Source: Deltaproteobacteria bacterium (lineage in GTDB: Bacteria > Desulfobacterota > GWC2-55-46 > UBA9637). From it: 42,107 nt of DNA. The translations under genes were made by a program, and so were the position numbers. This document shows, piece after piece, positions 10,356 to 20,445 of the stretch. The stretch's first letter is position 1. Each line of letters starts with the position of its first letter. The stretch covers positions 1-42,107 of the forward strand of contig JACPZB010000108.1 in NCBI GenBank assembly GCA_016195725.1. Direction: 5' to 3'. The notes under the pieces were generated by a model. It was given only the letters and a program-made list of their open reading frames with translations. It did no database searches and was not told where the DNA came from.

Positions 10356-11498
10356 ATGAAATTAGAAAATAGAAACCTGCAAAATACTCCGTTACATGAA
10401 ATCCATAAGGAACTGAATGCCAGGCTGGTTCCGTTTGCAGGCTGGGAGATGCCTGTGCAGTATGCTGGTGTAATAGAGGAGCATCTTGCTGTCCGCAAAA
10501 CCTGCGGCCTCTTTGATGTAAGCCATATGGGTGAAATAGAGGTGTCTGGCATAAAGGCCATGGAAGCGGTTCAAGCTATAACAACCAATGATGCCTATCA
10601 ACTCAAGGATGGTCAGGTACAGTATACTTTTCTATGCTATCCAAACGGCGGCGTAGTTGATGATGCAACTCTCTATAAACTCAGTGATACAAGGTATATG
10701 TTCTGCGTCAATGCATCAAATACAGAAAAGGATTTTAACTGGATAGAAGAGAATGCAGGACATGTTGCAGAGGTAAAAAATGTCAGTAATTATTTTGGCC
10801 AGGTTGCTATTCAAGGACCTTTATCAGAGGAAGTTTTACAAAATACTTGCAATCTTGATTTATCTTTAATAAGGTATTATCATTTTGCAGAAGGAAAGGT
10901 TGCAGATATAGATGCGGTTGTATCAAGGACAGGCTATACGGGTGAAGACGGTTTTGAGATTTATATGCCCTGGGATAAGACAGCCGATGTCTGGCAGAGA
11001 TTGATGGAGGCAGGCATCAAATTCGGCATAAAGCCGATTGGCCTTGGGGCAAGGGACACATTAAGGTTAGAGATGGGCTTCCCCTTATATGGAAATGAAC
11101 TGAATGAAAACACAACCCCCCTTGAAGCAGGCTTGCATAAATTTGTAAAATTGACTAAGCAACACTTTATTGGCAAAGATGCGTTGGTAAAACAGGTAAA
11201 AGAAGGCATCAAGAAAAGCCTCGTTGGCCTTGAAATGATTGAATCTGGCATACCACGCAGCCATTATAAAATCCTCCTCAAAGATAAAACTATCGGAGAA
11301 ATAACAAGCGGGACGATGTCCCCTTCTCTTGACAAGGCCATTGGGATGGGTTATGTAGAAACTGCTTTTTCACATATAGGAACAGAATTGGGAGTTGCAA
11401 TAAGAAATAAAACTGCAACTGCAAGGATTACAAAAATTCCATTTTATCCCGTTAGAAGGCCTCAACAACATCATAGTTATATGATTCTGAAGGATTAG
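10356..11498 (+). CDS. gcvT: Glycine cleavage system T protein (aminomethyltransferase)
   Basis: Transfers the methylene group from aminomethyl-lipoyl GcvH to tetrahydrofolate, releasing ammonia. It has 380 residues, close to the E. coli size of 364. Family signatures are TPLHEIHKELNARLVPFAGW, MPVQYAGVIEEHLAVR, GLFDVSHMGEIEVSG, the SRTGYTGEDGFEIYMPWD folate-site region and LGARDTLRLEMGFPLYGNEL. I placed the start at ATG 10356 (MKLENRN) because the longer frame from GTG 10281 adds a basic leader with no homology to the family. First gene of a gcvT-gcvH-gcvPA-gcvPB cluster. No glycine riboswitch was recognised upstream. No lipoamide dehydrogenase (L protein) is in the window. Cytoplasmic. Confidence 0.95.
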   Translation: MKLENRNLQNTPLHEIHKELNARLVPFAGWEMPVQYAGVIEEHLAVRKTCGLFDVSHMGEIEVSGIKAMEAVQAITTNDAYQLKDGQVQYTFLCYPNGGVVDDATLYKLSDTRYMFCVNASNTEKDFNWIEENAGHVAEVKNVSNYFGQVAIQGPLSEEVLQNTCNLDLSLIRYYHFAEGKVADIDAVVSRTGYTGEDGFEIYMPWDKTADVWQRLMEAGIKFGIKPIGLGARDTLRLEMGFPLYGNELNENTTPLEAGLHKFVKLTKQHFIGKDALVKQVKEGIKKSLVGLEMIESGIPRSHYKILLKDKTIGEITSGTMSPSLDKAIGMGYVETAFSHIGTELGVAIRNKTATARITKIPFYPVRRPQQHHSYMILKD

Positions 11499-11594
11499 AT
11501 TTCTTCATTAAACCTTCTAACAGGATTTATACCAAAAAATAAGAAAAGTAGCAACAAGCTACAATTCATAAAGGAAAAGAAAGGAGAACCAAGT

Positions 11595-11981
11595 ATGGAA
11601 TTTCCAAAAGACATAAAATATACCAAGGAGCATGAATGGGTAAGGGTAGAAGGAAATATTGCTACCGTAGGAATTACTGACTATGCCCAGGACTCTCTTG
11701 GAGATGTCGTTTACCTCGAACTTCCGTCCGATGGAACAGCTGTGACAAAGGATGAGACATTTGGCGTAGTCGAGTCAGTCAAGGCAGTATCTGATCTTTA
11801 TTCCCCGATAGGCGGAACGGTCATAGAGATAAACGACGCCCTTATCGATAATCCGGAGGTTATAAACGACGACCCTTACGGTGATGCCTGGATGTTAAAA
11901 GTGGAAATGAACAATCATGGAGAACTTGAAGACCTGCTGACAGCCGATGAATATAAAAAGTATGTGGAGGAGGAGAAGTAG
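11595..11981 (+). CDS. gcvH: Glycine cleavage system H protein (lipoyl carrier)
   Basis: A 128-residue shuttle protein that carries the aminomethyl group on lipoyl-lysine between P, T and L proteins. The lipoylation motif VESVKAVSDLYSP is clear (Lys about residue 63). The N-terminal YTKEHEWVRVEGNIATVGIT and C-terminal YGDAWMLKVE are typical. AGGAG precedes ATG 11595. It sits between gcvT and gcvPA; the downstream heptamer hairpin begins at its stop codon. Length and motifs fit a full functional protein. Confidence 0.96.
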   Translation: MEFPKDIKYTKEHEWVRVEGNIATVGITDYAQDSLGDVVYLELPSDGTAVTKDETFGVVESVKAVSDLYSPIGGTVIEINDALIDNPEVINDDPYGDAWMLKVEMNNHGELEDLLTADEYKKYVEEEK

Positions 11982-12040
11982 TAGACAGTAGAAAGGAAAA
12001 AGAAACTCCTTCCTGCTGTTGTCTACTGTCTACTGTCTAC
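11981..12040. repeat. Heptamer-repeat hairpin between gcvH and gcvPA
   Basis: Three perfect tandem TGTCTAC units (12020-12040) are complementary to GTAGACAGTAG at 11981-11991, forming an 11-bp stem. The repeat runs to within six bases of the gcvPA ATG at 12046 and leaves no recognisable Shine-Dalgarno there. Confidence 0.85.
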
Positions 12041-12045
12041 TGTTT

Positions 12046-13398
12046 ATGTCTTACATCCCCCATACTGAAAAAGACATCCAGGAGATGCTGGACGCTGTCG
12101 GCGTTGCGTCTGTAGAAGAACTGTTCAAGCCCATCCCTGACAATCTGAGACTGAAAAAACCGCTAAACCTGCCTGCCTCGCTTTCCGAACAGGAGTTGCA
12201 TCAGAAGCTATCGGCCCTCGGCAAAAAGAATGCGACGGTTGACGAATATATATCATTCTTGGGCGCAGGCGCGTATCATCATTACATCCCCAGCGTGGTG
12301 AATCATCTCATCTTGCGCTCTGAGTTTTATACAGCCTACACGCCATACCAGCCTGAAATAAGTCAAGGCACGCTTCAGGCCATATTTGAATATCAGACCC
12401 TCATCTGCCAGCTTACCGGTATGGAGGTGGCAAATGCCTCTATGTATGACGGCGCATCCGCAACTGCCGAGGCGGTTTTAATGGCAAGGCGGATTACGAA
12501 CAGGGCAAAGGTTATACTAAACGCCGCGCTTCACCCTGAATATCGTGAGGTGGTTAAAACATATCTTTCAGGAAACAGAGACAATATAAAGGAAGTCTTT
12601 TACTGCACAGAAACAGGCAGGACGCTGCCTGACGCAATAGAAAAATTGCTGGATAAAGATACCTCCTGTGTTGTTATTCAAAGCCCGAATTTCTTCGGCT
12701 CAATCGAAGACATCAAAACCATTTCAGAGGTTGTTCATAAAAATAACAGCATACTGATTGTTGCCATAACCGAGCCTATATCCCTCGGCCTTCTGAAACC
12801 GCCCGGAGAGCTTGGCGCAGATATTGTAGTAGGCGAAGGTCAGGCATTCGGCAACGGTCTGAATTTCGGCGGCCCGTATCTCGGATTTTTTGCAACCCTT
12901 GAAAAATATCTCCGGCAAATGCCCGGAAGGCTTGTGGGAGAGACCGTTGATAAGAATGGAAAGCGCGGCTATATCCTCACCATGGCTACAAGGGAACAAC
13001 ATATAAGACGAGAAAAGGCCACATCAAACATCTGCACTAATGAGGGGCTTTGCGCCCTATCAGCAGCAATCTATCTTACCGCCATCGGAAAAAACGGTTT
13101 GATGGAATTGGCAAGGCTGAACTTATCCAAGGCAGAGTATTTGAAAAATGGCCTTGCAAATATAAAAGGTATCAAGCCTGCATTTACTGCTCCGACTTTT
13201 AATGAATTTGTCATAGAGGTTGAAAAAGAACCTGATGCCGTATTGAAAGTGCTTCTCAAAAAGGGTATTATTGCAGGATTGCCTTTAAAGAAATTTTACT
13301 CCGAACTTTCACGGCATATCCTTCTTTGCGCAACAGAAATGAACAGCAAAGAAGAAATGGATGAATTGGCGGATGGATTGGGGAAGGTAATGGCATAG
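12046..13398 (+). CDS. gcvPA: Glycine dehydrogenase (decarboxylating) subunit 1
   Basis: The N-terminal half of the split P protein, 450 residues as usual. With GcvPB it forms the PLP enzyme that decarboxylates glycine and loads GcvH. Family patterns are the start SYIPHTEKDIQEML, FLGAGAYHHYIPSVV, RSEFYTAYTPYQPEISQGTL, QLTGMEVANASMYDGASATAEA and RTLPDAIEKLLD. ATG 12046 matches the family start; an upstream TTG lies in the heptamer repeat and is unlikely. No ribosome site is visible at this start, so translation may depend on coupling or on the hairpin. gcvPB follows 65 bases downstream. Confidence 0.95.
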   Translation: MSYIPHTEKDIQEMLDAVGVASVEELFKPIPDNLRLKKPLNLPASLSEQELHQKLSALGKKNATVDEYISFLGAGAYHHYIPSVVNHLILRSEFYTAYTPYQPEISQGTLQAIFEYQTLICQLTGMEVANASMYDGASATAEAVLMARRITNRAKVILNAALHPEYREVVKTYLSGNRDNIKEVFYCTETGRTLPDAIEKLLDKDTSCVVIQSPNFFGSIEDIKTISEVVHKNNSILIVAITEPISLGLLKPPGELGADIVVGEGQAFGNGLNFGGPYLGFFATLEKYLRQMPGRLVGETVDKNGKRGYILTMATREQHIRREKATSNICTNEGLCALSAAIYLTAIGKNGLMELARLNLSKAEYLKNGLANIKGIKPAFTAPTFNEFVIEVEKEPDAVLKVLLKKGIIAGLPLKKFYSELSRHILLCATEMNSKEEMDELADGLGKVMA

Positions 13399-13463
13399 GT
13401 AGGCAGAGCCCACCCTTGGCTCTTAGAAATAAAAAAGTCTCTCATAGATAAGGATACAACACA

Positions 13464-14909
13464 ATGAAGGAACCTCTCATATTTGAAAAAAGCGCAGACA
13501 AAAGAAAAGGTGTATCCATACCGAAATCTGACTGCCCGGAGCTCAATCCGCAGGCGGTTATCCCGAAGGATTTTTTAAGGGATGATATAAAAGGATTCCC
13601 GGAGGTTTCCGAGATTGACGCGGTGCGCCATTTTACGCGGCTTTCGCAAAGGAACTTTGGCGTTGATTCAGGTTTTTATCCGCTCGGCTCATGCACCATG
13701 AAATACAATCCCAAGATAAATGAAGATACGGCGCGGCTTGCGGGATTTTCCAAGGCTCATCCGTATCAGTCCGATGAGCTGAGTCAGGGCGCATTGCAGC
13801 TTATGTATGAGCTGGAGGGATTTCTGTGTGAGATAAGCGGCATGGATGCGGTAACGCTCCAGCCTGCCGCGGGCGCGCACGGAGAGCTGTGCGGTATGCT
13901 TGCGATTGCCGCATATTTCAAGGAAAAAGGGAAACCGAGAAAAAAGGTGATAATCCCTGATACAGCGCATGGCACAAACCCTGCATCCTCTCATCTTGCC
14001 GGTTTTTCCGTTGTGCCGATAAAAGAAGAAAACGGCGGGGTGATAACGCCGGATTCTGTGGCAGCGGTCATGAATGAGGACACTGCTGCGCTGATGCTCA
14101 CCAATCCCAACACCCTCGGACTTTTTGAGCGGAATATAAAAGAGATTGCGGACATCGTACATAAAAAAGGGGGATTCATTTATTGCGACGGCGCAAACCT
14201 GAATGCGCTCATGGGCATAGCAAAACTCGGAGACATGGGTGTTGATGTAATCCAGTTTAATCTGCATAAAACATTTTCAACGCCGCACGGCGGAGGCGGT
14301 CCGGGCAGCGGGCCTGTGGGCGTAAAAAACCCCCTTGAACCGTTCCTGCCGAAACCAAGGATAATAAAAAAAGGCAAAAGATTCAACCTTGATTATAACA
14401 GACCAAAAAGCATAGGGAGGCTTAAAGCATTTTACGGCAACTTTGCAATTATGGTGAGGGCATACAGCTACATCAGGGCGATGGGGCCTGACGGATTGAA
14501 AAAGGCGAGCGAGATGGCGGTGCTGAACGCCAATTATATAAAAGAAAAATTAAAAGGCCGCTATCATCTTGCATACAACCAGACCTGTATGCACGAGTGC
14601 GTGTTCTCGGATAAATTGCAGTCTGAAAAGGATGTGCATATTCTGGATATTGCCAAGAGACTTATGGACTACGGTTTTCATCCGCCGACAATCTATTTCC
14701 CGCTCATCGTGTCCGGCGCGCTTATGATAGAGCCGACAGAGACCGAGACCAAAGAGACTCTAGACGGATTTATTGACGCAATGCTCAAGATTGCGGATGA
14801 GGCGCAGGAAAACCCAGCTCTGGTAAAAAATGCACCGCATACGACACGGCTCGGAAGGCTTGACGAGACAAGGGCTGCGAGAAATCCGGTGTTGAGATGG
14901 AAGGGGTAA
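13464..14909 (+). CDS. gcvPB: Glycine dehydrogenase (decarboxylating) subunit 2
   Basis: The C-terminal, PLP-binding half of the split P protein, 481 residues. The PLP lysine lies in [20 protein letters not shown] at about 263-282. Other marks are LYPLGSCTM-type sequence (here [13 protein letters not shown]), [24 protein letters not shown] and [17 protein letters not shown] near the C-terminus. ATG 13464 has AAGGAT about ten bases upstream. It completes the T-H-PA-PB order and is followed 13 bases later by glpX, probably in the same transcript. Confidence 0.96.
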   Translation: MKEPLIFEKSADKRKGVSIPKSDCPELNPQAVIPKDFLRDDIKGFPEVSEIDAVRHFTRLSQRNFGVDSGFYPLGSCTMKYNPKINEDTARLAGFSKAHPYQSDELSQGALQLMYELEGFLCEISGMDAVTLQPAAGAHGELCGMLAIAAYFKEKGKPRKKVIIPDTAHGTNPASSHLAGFSVVPIKEENGGVITPDSVAAVMNEDTAALMLTNPNTLGLFERNIKEIADIVHKKGGFIYCDGANLNALMGIAKLGDMGVDVIQFNLHKTFSTPHGGGGPGSGPVGVKNPLEPFLPKPRIIKKGKRFNLDYNRPKSIGRLKAFYGNFAIMVRAYSYIRAMGPDGLKKASEMAVLNANYIKEKLKGRYHLAYNQTCMHECVFSDKLQSEKDVHILDIAKRLMDYGFHPPTIYFPLIVSGALMIEPTETETKETLDGFIDAMLKIADEAQENPALVKNAPHTTRLGRLDETRAARNPVLRWKG

Positions 14910-14922
14910 AGGAGGTTTTTAC

Positions 14923-15882
14923 ATGGACAGAAACTTAGCCATAGAGGTTGTAAGGGTTACAGAGGCTGCGGCGCTCTCCAGCGCGCGGCTTATGGGCAGG
15001 GGCGACGAAAAGGCCGCTGACCAGGCAGCGGTGGATGCCATGAGGAAAGCGCTCAATTCCATCAAGATGTGCGGCACAGTGGTCATAGGCGAAGGGGAGC
15101 GGGATGAGGCGCCCATGCTCTACATCGGAGAAAAGGTGGGATGCGGAGGTAACAACTCATCCGCAATAGACATTGCGCTTGACCCGCTGGAAGGAACAAC
15201 CCTCACCGCAACAGGCGGACCGAATGCGCTCGCAGTCATAGCCATTGCGCAGAAAGGGAATTTCCTACATGCCCCTGATACCTACATGGAAAAAATCGCT
15301 GTGGGCCCCGGCGCAAAAGGGGCAATTGATCTGAATAAGACGCCGACTCAAAATTTACGAAATATCGCAGACGCCAAGAAGATGAATCTTGAAGACCTTA
15401 CCGTGATAATATTGAACCGGCCAAGACATCAAGCCCTGATAGACGAGGTGAGGAAATCGGGAGCGAGGATAAAACTTATCCCGGACGGCGATGTGTCCGC
15501 TGCCATTGCCACGGCAAAAGAAGAGAGCGGCGTGGATGTGCTTATGGGCATCGGCGGAGCGCCTGAAGGGGTCATTGCAGCCGCAGCCCTGCGGTGTGTT
15601 GGCGGCGATATGCAGGGAAGGCTCAAGCCGAGAAATGATGATGAAATAGCACGGGCCAAAAAGATGGGCATAAAGGATATAAACAAGGTTTATAAAATAG
15701 ACGAGCTTGCCGCAGATGATGTTATGTTTGCTGCCACAGGAGTTACCGACGGCGATTTTCTGAGGGGTGTAAGATTTTTTGGCGGCGGTGCAGAGACCCA
15801 TTCTGTTGTGATGCGGTCAAAGACAAGAACAATCCGATACATTACCGCAACACACTACTTTGAGCATAAGCCGCATTATTAA
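14923..15882 (+). CDS. glpX: Class II fructose-1,6-bisphosphatase
   Basis: Hydrolyses fructose-1,6-bisphosphate to fructose-6-phosphate, the committed step of gluconeogenesis, useful to an autotroph that makes acetyl-CoA. At 319 residues it has the GlpX size. Motifs are VIGEGERDEAPMLYIGE, the metal-site DPLEGTT, DGDVSAAIATA and GIGGAPEGVIAAAAL. ATG 14923 has a near-perfect AAAGGAGG site. It lies directly behind gcvPB on the same strand. Confidence 0.95.
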   Translation: MDRNLAIEVVRVTEAAALSSARLMGRGDEKAADQAAVDAMRKALNSIKMCGTVVIGEGERDEAPMLYIGEKVGCGGNNSSAIDIALDPLEGTTLTATGGPNALAVIAIAQKGNFLHAPDTYMEKIAVGPGAKGAIDLNKTPTQNLRNIADAKKMNLEDLTVIILNRPRHQALIDEVRKSGARIKLIPDGDVSAAIATAKEESGVDVLMGIGGAPEGVIAAAALRCVGGDMQGRLKPRNDDEIARAKKMGIKDINKVYKIDELAADDVMFAATGVTDGDFLRGVRFFGGGAETHSVVMRSKTRTIRYITATHYFEHKPHY

Positions 15883-15897
15883 AGAAAAGGTCCAATT

Positions 15898-16312
15898 ATG
15901 AAATATGCAGTTTTCTTAGGATTCTTCATTCTGTATCTCTCATTCTTACCATTGCCTTATGCCTCCGAGCCACCTGATGGCCGTGAACTATATTTCTACC
16001 TGGTGCAGCCAGTGCCATGGCGTTGAGGGTAAAGGGGATGGGGTAAATTCTACGCCTGACATGCTGGTAAATCCCAGGGACCATACTGACGCTGCATTTA
16101 TGTCCACACGGACAGATAAACAATTAGAAGAGGTAATACGACATGGGGGAATCAGCGCAAGTAAGTCTGCCATTATGCCGCCATGGGAAGCTACTCTTCA
16201 AAACGAAGAGATAAAGGCCTTAATTGTTTATCTGAGGAAACTCTGCAATTGTAAATTTGAAGGTGTTGTATCTGATGAAAAGCTCAAAAAAATCTCTCCT
16301 GGATTTAAATAG
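15898..16312 (+). pseudogene. Periplasmic monoheme cytochrome c with a one-base frameshift
   Basis: ATG 15898 opens a clean signal peptide (MKYAVFLGFFILYLSFLPLP, then YAS) and continues to EPPDGRELYF before hitting a stop. The +1 frame carries TWCSQCHGVEGKGDG with the CxxCH heme motif, an IMPPW candidate axial Met and a full cytochrome c C-terminus to 16312. Removing one T from the TTT at 15993-15995 joins the frames as DGRELYSTWCSQCHG, exactly a small class I cytochrome c start. So this is either a sequencing or assembly error or a real frameshift mutation. If intact, the protein would be about 137 residues, secreted, a likely electron carrier. It leads a short cluster with two SUMF1-fold genes. 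Confidence 0.75.
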
Positions 16313-16313
16313 T

Positions 16314-17279
16314 ATGTATTTTAGAAGACATAGTAAAATAACAGGTAAGGTTATCTCAATTTTAATTCTTATCTTGCCAGTATTGCTTCTCTATAATGAA
16401 GAGGTTTATGCAGATGCATGCAAAGACTGTCATACAAACCCTAAATATAGAAAAGAAGATGTAACAAGACTTAAAGAATGTCTTACCTGTCACGGCAGCG
16501 CTGGCCATCCCTATAAGCAAATAACTGGCACAGTAGAGGCAGCAGAAATATCTGCCTCACAAAAAGCTGCAGCTTCGGGCCAATCCAGAACACCAGATAT
16601 CAAGGATATGGTATTAATACCAGAAGGTGAATTTGTTATGGGCACAGACGACAGGCTGAAAGACGAAAAACCTGAACATGTGGTCTATTTGAATGCATTC
16701 TTTATAGACAGATTTGAAGTCACCAATGAAGGGTATAGGAAGTTTGTTGATGCTACAGGTCATAAGGCTCCAGATAGTTGGAAAAATAATAATTACCCTT
16801 CTGGGAAAGGAAAACACCCTGTAATATTCGTAGACTGGAATGATGCAGATGCATATTGCGAATGGGCAGGGAAAAAACTGCCAACAGAAGAGAAATGGGA
16901 AAAGGCTGCCAGAGGACCTAAAGGGAATCAATATCCTTGGGGAAATGAATATGACGAAAATAAGACAAACCTTACGAAAGGAACTACTATGCCGGTCGGA
17001 AGTTATGAGACTGACAAGAGTTACTATGGCGTTTATGATATGGGTGGAAATGTGATGGAATGGATAGATGCATGGTATGAACCGTATCCAGGAAGCAAAA
17101 CCGAGAATAAAGATTTTGGCAAACAGTATAGGATACTGCGCGGCGGCACTGGAAGTGTTTCAGGCCATTATACTATGGGTAAGATATTTGCCCGCTCTTC
17201 ATTCAGGCACTACTACCTCCCTGGTGGAGCAGGAGACGATGGCGGTATTAGATGCGCAAAATCTTTTGAGAATAAATAG
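16314..17279 (+). CDS. Diheme cytochrome c fused to SUMF1/FGE-fold domain
   Basis: From ATG 16314 (321 residues): a membrane-spanning signal (ITGKVISILILILPVLLLY), then two heme c motifs CKDCH (about 36) and CLTCH (about 56), a linker, and a SUMF1 / formylglycine-generating-enzyme fold from about 95 to the end (MVLIPEGEFVMGTD, FFIDRFEVTNEGYRKF, HPVIFVDWNDADAYCEWAGK, LPTEEKWEKAARG, YPWGNEYD, GVYDMGGNVMEW, FARSSFRHY). The Cys pair that FGE uses for catalysis, after RGGS, is absent (RGGTGSVSGHYTM), so sulfatase activation is unlikely. The fold probably serves binding or assembly in the periplasm. A start at 16275 or TTG 16257 would overlap the cytochrome c gene upstream. Function unknown; the link to electron transfer rests on the hemes. 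Confidence 0.8.
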   Translation: MYFRRHSKITGKVISILILILPVLLLYNEEVYADACKDCHTNPKYRKEDVTRLKECLTCHGSAGHPYKQITGTVEAAEISASQKAAASGQSRTPDIKDMVLIPEGEFVMGTDDRLKDEKPEHVVYLNAFFIDRFEVTNEGYRKFVDATGHKAPDSWKNNNYPSGKGKHPVIFVDWNDADAYCEWAGKKLPTEEKWEKAARGPKGNQYPWGNEYDENKTNLTKGTTMPVGSYETDKSYYGVYDMGGNVMEWIDAWYEPYPGSKTENKDFGKQYRILRGGTGSVSGHYTMGKIFARSSFRHYYLPGGAGDDGGIRCAKSFENK

Positions 17280-17287
17280 GTATTGAA

Positions 17288-18001
17288 TTGAACAACTTAG
17301 ATACAAATAAAATTTTTAGCTTCGTATGGTTGATAGCTATGATAGCTATATTCATCTTATTGGGCTGCAACAAGCAACCAAAAGATATGGTCTTAGTTCC
17401 AGAAGGCGAATTTATTATGGGAAGCAATATCGGAGCCCAGGATGAAGGCCCTGAAAAAAAGGTCTTCTTAAAAGCCTTTTACATGGATAAATCTGAGGTA
17501 ACAAATGAAACTTATAGGCAGTTTGTTAAAGAAACAAAGCATAGAGAGCCAAAAAATTGGACTGTCTATGGTTACAAAGAAGAGGAGAAAGACCATCCTG
17601 CAGTTTTTGTAGATTATACTGATGCAGCAGAATACTGCAAATGGCGAGGCAAACGGCTTCCTACAGAAGAAGAGTGGGAAAAGGCAGCCCGAGGCACAGA
17701 CGGCCGCATATATCCATGGGGTAACAAATTTGACTCAAGTAAGGCAAACACCAGCCTTTCAGGTATAGTAGGCACAACAAAAGTGGGGGCATATAAAGAT
17801 AGCACAAGCCCGTATGGCCTCTATGATATGGCCGGAAATGTATGGGAATGGACAGATTCCAATTACAATGAAAGCAGGAAAGTGGTACGGGGCGGCTCGT
17901 GGGGTTTGAGCCACAGATTTGCCAGAGCTTTTACTATGATTGCTTATAAGCCTGACACAAGGATAAACAATCTTGGTTTTAGATGTGCTAAGGATGTTTA
18001 A
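17288..18001 (+). CDS. SUMF1/FGE-fold lipoprotein
   Basis: A 237-residue paralogue of the SUMF1 domain of the gene before it. A hydrophobic leader ends in the lipobox-like FILLGC, predicting a lipid-anchored exported protein. The domain runs from DMVLVPEGEFIMGS to GFRCAKDV and includes RLPTEEEWEKAARG, YPWGNKFD and YDMAGNVWEWTDS. The FGE catalytic Cys pair is missing (RGGSWGLSHRFAR). The start is TTG 17288, the only in-frame choice giving a full leader. The gene follows its relative after 8 bases, suggesting tandem duplication, with the heme head lost or gained in one copy. Role unknown. Confidence 0.8.
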   Translation: MNNLDTNKIFSFVWLIAMIAIFILLGCNKQPKDMVLVPEGEFIMGSNIGAQDEGPEKKVFLKAFYMDKSEVTNETYRQFVKETKHREPKNWTVYGYKEEEKDHPAVFVDYTDAAEYCKWRGKRLPTEEEWEKAARGTDGRIYPWGNKFDSSKANTSLSGIVGTTKVGAYKDSTSPYGLYDMAGNVWEWTDSNYNESRKVVRGGSWGLSHRFARAFTMIAYKPDTRINNLGFRCAKDV

Positions 18002-18017
18002 GCTGTTTGGCTGATGG

Positions 18018-19136
<1,119 letters not shown>

Positions 19137-19201
19137 AAACATAAGATTTAAAATACTATTCAGATTCCAAACCAACCTTAACGGTCTTATCTTAAAACAT
19201 A

Positions 19202-19453
19202 TTACACCGGTAAAATATTTACCTGCTTCCTATTGCCCCTATCTTCATATTGGACAACGCCAGTAATCTTTGCATAAAGGGTATAATCCTTTCCCAGCCC
19301 TACATTCTGACCAGGATAAATCCTTGTTCCTACCTGACGAACAAGTATGCTTCCAGCGGAAACAACCTGCCCTCCATATCTTTTTACACCACGTCTTTGA
19401 CCGTTACTATCTCTGCCGTTTCTAGAACTCCCGCCTGCCTTTTTATGAGCCAT
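19202..19453 (-). CDS. rpmA: 50S ribosomal protein L27
   Basis: An 83-residue ribosomal protein near the peptidyl-transferase centre. It begins [20 protein letters not shown], the standard uncleaved bacterial L27 start, and continues [20 protein letters not shown] and [17 protein letters not shown]. It follows rplU on the same strand, across a repeat-rich 90-base gap. Confidence 0.98.
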   Translation of the reverse strand: MAHKKAGGSSRNGRDSNGQRRGVKRYGGQVVSAGSILVRQVGTRIYPGQNVGLGKDYTLYAKITGVVQYEDRGNRKQVNILPV

Positions 19454-19461
19454 CCTTTCCT

Positions 19462-19535
19462 CCCTGTCTTAGGAAGCAGGTGGTAAAAAACAGGAGGTGG
19501 AAAAAACTTTTCTCCACATCCCACATTCCCACATC
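19462..19535. repeat. Heptamer-like repeat between rplU and rpmA
   Basis: Plus-strand units CCACATC, CCACATT, CCCACATCC on one side face GGTGG-containing units (CAGGTGG, GGAGGTGG) on the other, with A/T-run spacers. The layout matches the other heptamer hairpins, although the period is less exact. Confidence 0.55.
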
Positions 19536-19543
19536 CTAATTTA

Positions 19544-19855
19544 TTATGCCTTTATCTCTTTTATCTTAATACTGGTAAAGTTTTGTCTATGGCCAATTTT
19601 CTTATGAAATCCTTTTCGCCTCTTCATTTTGAATGCGATAACCTTTTTGGATTTACCCTGTTCAAGAATCTCTGCAACAACTCTGGTATTGGCGAGGGTC
19701 GGCCGGCCTACCTTTACTTCCTTATCGGTTCCCACCAGTAATACATCATTAAATTCTATCTTGCTACCTACATCGCCAGAAAGCTTTTCTACCTTTACCA
19801 CATCGCCTTCTGAAATAGTCTCTTGCTTCCCACCTGTCTTTATTACTGCGTACAT
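19544..19855 (-). CDS. rplU: 50S ribosomal protein L21
   Basis: A 103-residue ribosomal protein that binds 23S rRNA. It starts MYAVIKTGGKQETISEGDVV, and the C-terminal KRRKGFHKKIGHRQNFTSIK is the conserved L21 signature. ATG 19855 is chosen over an in-frame start five codons upstream because it matches the family start and has GGAGG at a good distance. First gene of the rplU-rpmA-obg unit. Confidence 0.98.
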   Translation of the reverse strand: MYAVIKTGGKQETISEGDVVKVEKLSGDVGSKIEFNDVLLVGTDKEVKVGRPTLANTRVVAEILEQGKSKKVIAFKMKRRKGFHKKIGHRQNFTSIKIKEIKA

Positions 19856-19921
19856 ATTTCTATCCTCCACTTATTCTATCAATTAATATATATGTCGTTA
19901 CAAACCGCTATTCCCCAAAAT

Positions 19922-19959
19922 TAAAAAACCCTGCATTCTCTATCCTCACACATGCAGGG
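19922..19959 (-). terminator. Intrinsic terminator after the 131-residue gene
   Basis: On the minus strand an 8-bp perfect stem CCCTGCAT / ATGCAGGG (arms 19952-19959 and 19929-19936) is followed by a run of T (19922-19928). It lies 25 bases past the stop of the hypothetical gene and isolates it from rplU. Confidence 0.85.
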
Positions 19960-19983
19960 GTCAAAATCAACCGCACTACTTAT

Positions 19984-20379
19984 TTAGAAATTATACCGCA
20001 ACAGATAAATAGTTCTTATTACCTCTGTCTTCTCATCGCGTTTATCTTTCATGACATCAGTTCTTATTTCAGGGACATTTAAGCTTACCTTATCGCCTTC
20101 TATTTCTGCTACCGCCTTAGTAGCACTTGCCAATCCAATAGCAGTGCCTGCTATGATGCCGCCTCCTGCACCATAAGCTACATAGTTCCAATGATTTTCC
20201 GGCTTGTCGCTCAGTAGCATAAATCCCACACCTATCAATGCACCAACAGCACCGCCATACACTGCGTCCATAAATACATTTTTCATTATTGTAGTATCTT
20301 CAGCCGCAAAAACACGTTTAGGCATCACAGGAACTATAAGAAACAGCATAAGAAACAGTATGGTTAATCTTTTCGCCAT
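19984..20379 (-). CDS. Small exported protein with glycine-rich hydrophobic segment
   Basis: Not recognised. 131 residues with a cleavable-looking signal peptide (LTILFLMLFLIVPVMP, cleavage near VFAAE). A glycine-rich hydrophobic stretch follows (DAVYGGAVGALIGVGFMLL and YGAGGGIIAGTAIGLASATK), resembling glycine-zipper membrane segments, then a charged C-terminal domain. The gene is monocistronic, with a consensus promoter upstream and an intrinsic terminator downstream, so it is probably well expressed under the housekeeping sigma factor. Likely located in the envelope. Confidence 0.75.
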   Translation of the reverse strand: MAKRLTILFLMLFLIVPVMPKRVFAAEDTTIMKNVFMDAVYGGAVGALIGVGFMLLSDKPENHWNYVAYGAGGGIIAGTAIGLASATKAVAEIEGDKVSLNVPEIRTDVMKDKRDEKTEVIRTIYLLRYNF

Positions 20380-20416
20380 TTATATACCTTTCATGTTGTA
20401 TGTCTTACCTTGGAAG

Positions 20417-20445
20417 ATTATAGTGGTATTTATAATATTTGTCAA
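20417..20445 (-). promoter_or_regulatory. Consensus sigma-70 promoter for the 131-residue gene
   Basis: On the minus strand TTGACA (20440-20445) and TATAAT (20417-20422) are both perfect and are separated by exactly 17 bases. This predicts transcription into the gene starting at 20379, with a leader of about 30 bases. The remaining gap up to 20661 shows no gene I can support. Confidence 0.88.

Noticed and set aside
16314-18001. Formylglycine-generating enzymes (sulfatase activation)
   Set aside because: The catalytic Cys pair is absent in both proteins and no sulfatase gene is nearby.
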